From JAKAIY01 sp036258195 (GTDB lineage Bacteria > Chloroflexota > Ktedonobacteria > Ktedonobacterales > JADMIN01), in assembly GCA_036258195.1 (NCBI GenBank), contig DATAED010000453.1:1-22554 (forward strand): a stretch of DNA of 22,554 nt, given 5' to 3'. Positions 21,895 to 22,554 of the stretch are shown in pieces. The translations under genes were made by a program, and so were the position numbers. The notes beneath the pieces are model-generated. The model ran no database searches. It saw nothing but the letters and a program-made list of their open reading frames with translations, and was not told the DNA's origin. How positions within the stretch are numbered: position 1 is the first letter of the stretch; each line of letters starts with the position of its first letter.

Positions 21895-22554
21895 TCAGGT
21901 TGAGGGTGGCTCCGGCAAGCCGTACACGGCGTAGGGTCGCTCGCGCAAGAAGCGCTCATAAACTGCGACGACTGGCTGGATGACAGACAGGCGCGCTGTC
22001 GCGTGGCCTATCTGGCCCACATCGATCAATCCCTTTGCCTCGGCGGCCTGCTGCGCCAGCAGAAAGTTCGCTTCTGGCCCATAGCCAAAGCCCCACTCTG
22101 TGTCGGGGTAGTCGCGCATGAGATCGGCGGGCGGCGTGAGCAGCGCCGCAAGCTCTGCGGGCAGTGCGACCTGCGCCTCGGCAAGATGCAGCGCCGAGCA
22201 GCGATCCATCTCCACGCCAAGGAGTAGCGTCTTCCCGCCGCGCTCGACCAGCGGCGCCAACCCCTCGCGCGCATAAAGGTCAGCGTCGCGGCCCCAGGCG
22301 GCATAGGCGAAGAATGTGTCCTTCTCTCGTCGAACGTCCGGCCACGCGCGGAAGGCGTCGGCGATGGCGCCCATACCTGTAGGCGTCGTGAGGTCGTCGA
22401 ATGGCAGGATGCGAACCTTCCATGTCATGCCGCGCGTGCGCTCCGCAGGCGAAGGCTCCAGGCCAGGGCCAACAGGGTAGGCGGGCATGACGAGCGCGCC
22501 CGCGCTGCCTACCGCCTCTTGCAGCGCGCGGATGACGGTGGCGGCTCCTCCCTC
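21895..22554 (-). CDS. AAC(3)-type N-acetyltransferase, C-terminal part (5' end outside window)
   Basis: The frame is open from the right edge to the stop at 21895. The 219 visible residues begin EGGAATVIRALQEAVG and continue GALVMPAYPVG, then TTPTGMGAIADAFRAWPDVRR, KTLLLGVEMDRCSALHLAE, all marks of the aminoglycoside 3-N-acetyltransferase/YokD family, which transfers acetyl from acetyl-CoA to an amine. The family's R-S-x-H-P segment reads RREKD here, so a conserved histidine seems to be missing. ATG 22488 is internal, not a start, because the family pattern continues upstream of it. Chromosomal members often have unknown substrates, so resistance should not be assumed. Confidence 0.85.
   Translation of the reverse strand, partial: EGGAATVIRALQEAVGSAGALVMPAYPVGPGLEPSPAERTRGMTWKVRILPFDDLTTPTGMGAIADAFRAWPDVRREKDTFFAYAAWGRDADLYAREGLAPLVERGGKTLLLGVEMDRCSALHLAEAQVALPAELAALLTPPADLMRDYPDTEWGFGYGPEANFLLAQQAAEAKGLIDVGQIGHATARLSVIQPVVAVYERFLRERPYAVYGLPEPPST

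Noticed and set aside
1..22554. tRNA, rRNA or CRISPR features
   Set aside because: No cloverleaf, rRNA-like or regularly spaced repeat sequence was recognised by eye; a covariance-model search was not possible here.

Overview
The window is a GC-rich bacterial chromosome segment with closely packed genes, Shine-Dalgarno-led starts and several ATGA/GTGA stop-start overlaps. The gene mix points to an aerobic heterotroph: a phenylacetyl-CoA-epoxidase-type operon, an acyl-CoA ligase, glycolate oxidase, a surface M28 peptidase with a PKD domain, an orphan HPr and a soluble PAS/GAF kinase. This gene mix together with the abundant small intergenic palindromes would fit Chloroflexota (Ktedonobacteria or Thermomicrobia-like), but that is an inference from gene content and no marker gene settles it.

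Left part (1-3905): the N-terminus of a probable GH31 alpha-glucosidase runs off the left edge on the minus strand, followed by a HIT hydrolase. Divergently, a signal-peptide-bearing M28 peptidase with a PKD domain and a C-terminal membrane anchor has altered metal-ligand positions. A double zinc-ribbon membrane protein converges on it and ends at an intrinsic terminator built from a genomic repeat.

Centre (4183-13527): a minus-strand aromatic-degradation operon reads, in transcription order, paaA-like, MIP18 (N-terminal half of PaaD), paaB-like, paaC-like, free zinc ribbon (C-terminal half of PaaD), enoyl-CoA hydratase, benzoate-CoA-ligase-type enzyme and aldehyde dehydrogenase. A divergent TetR-type regulator sits upstream. 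Between them, in operon orientation, lies a lone IS605-type tnpB. Two consensus-like sigma70 promoters face away from each other, each with an inverted repeat placed where an operator would act. The system is notable because the oxygenase has Paa architecture but the ligase looks like benzoate-CoA ligase, no PaaE reductase or PaaZ/G/H/J is present, PaaD is split into two genes, and the PaaC-like subunit keeps both ExxH motifs.

Right part (13756-22554): a four-helix membrane protein of unknown role, a convergent HPr and an orphan histidine kinase, then a glcD-glcE-glcF glycolate oxidase operon with a clear promoter. A MntA/HepT toxin-antitoxin pair is embedded between glcD and glcE with almost no spacer. 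The window ends inside an AAC(3)-type N-acetyltransferase gene.

Two classes of intergenic repeat recur: CCCCTCTCCC/GGGGGAGGGG hairpins, and mini-palindromes with GC arms around ATNNAT or TTGAAA cores. I saw no tRNA, rRNA or CRISPR array.
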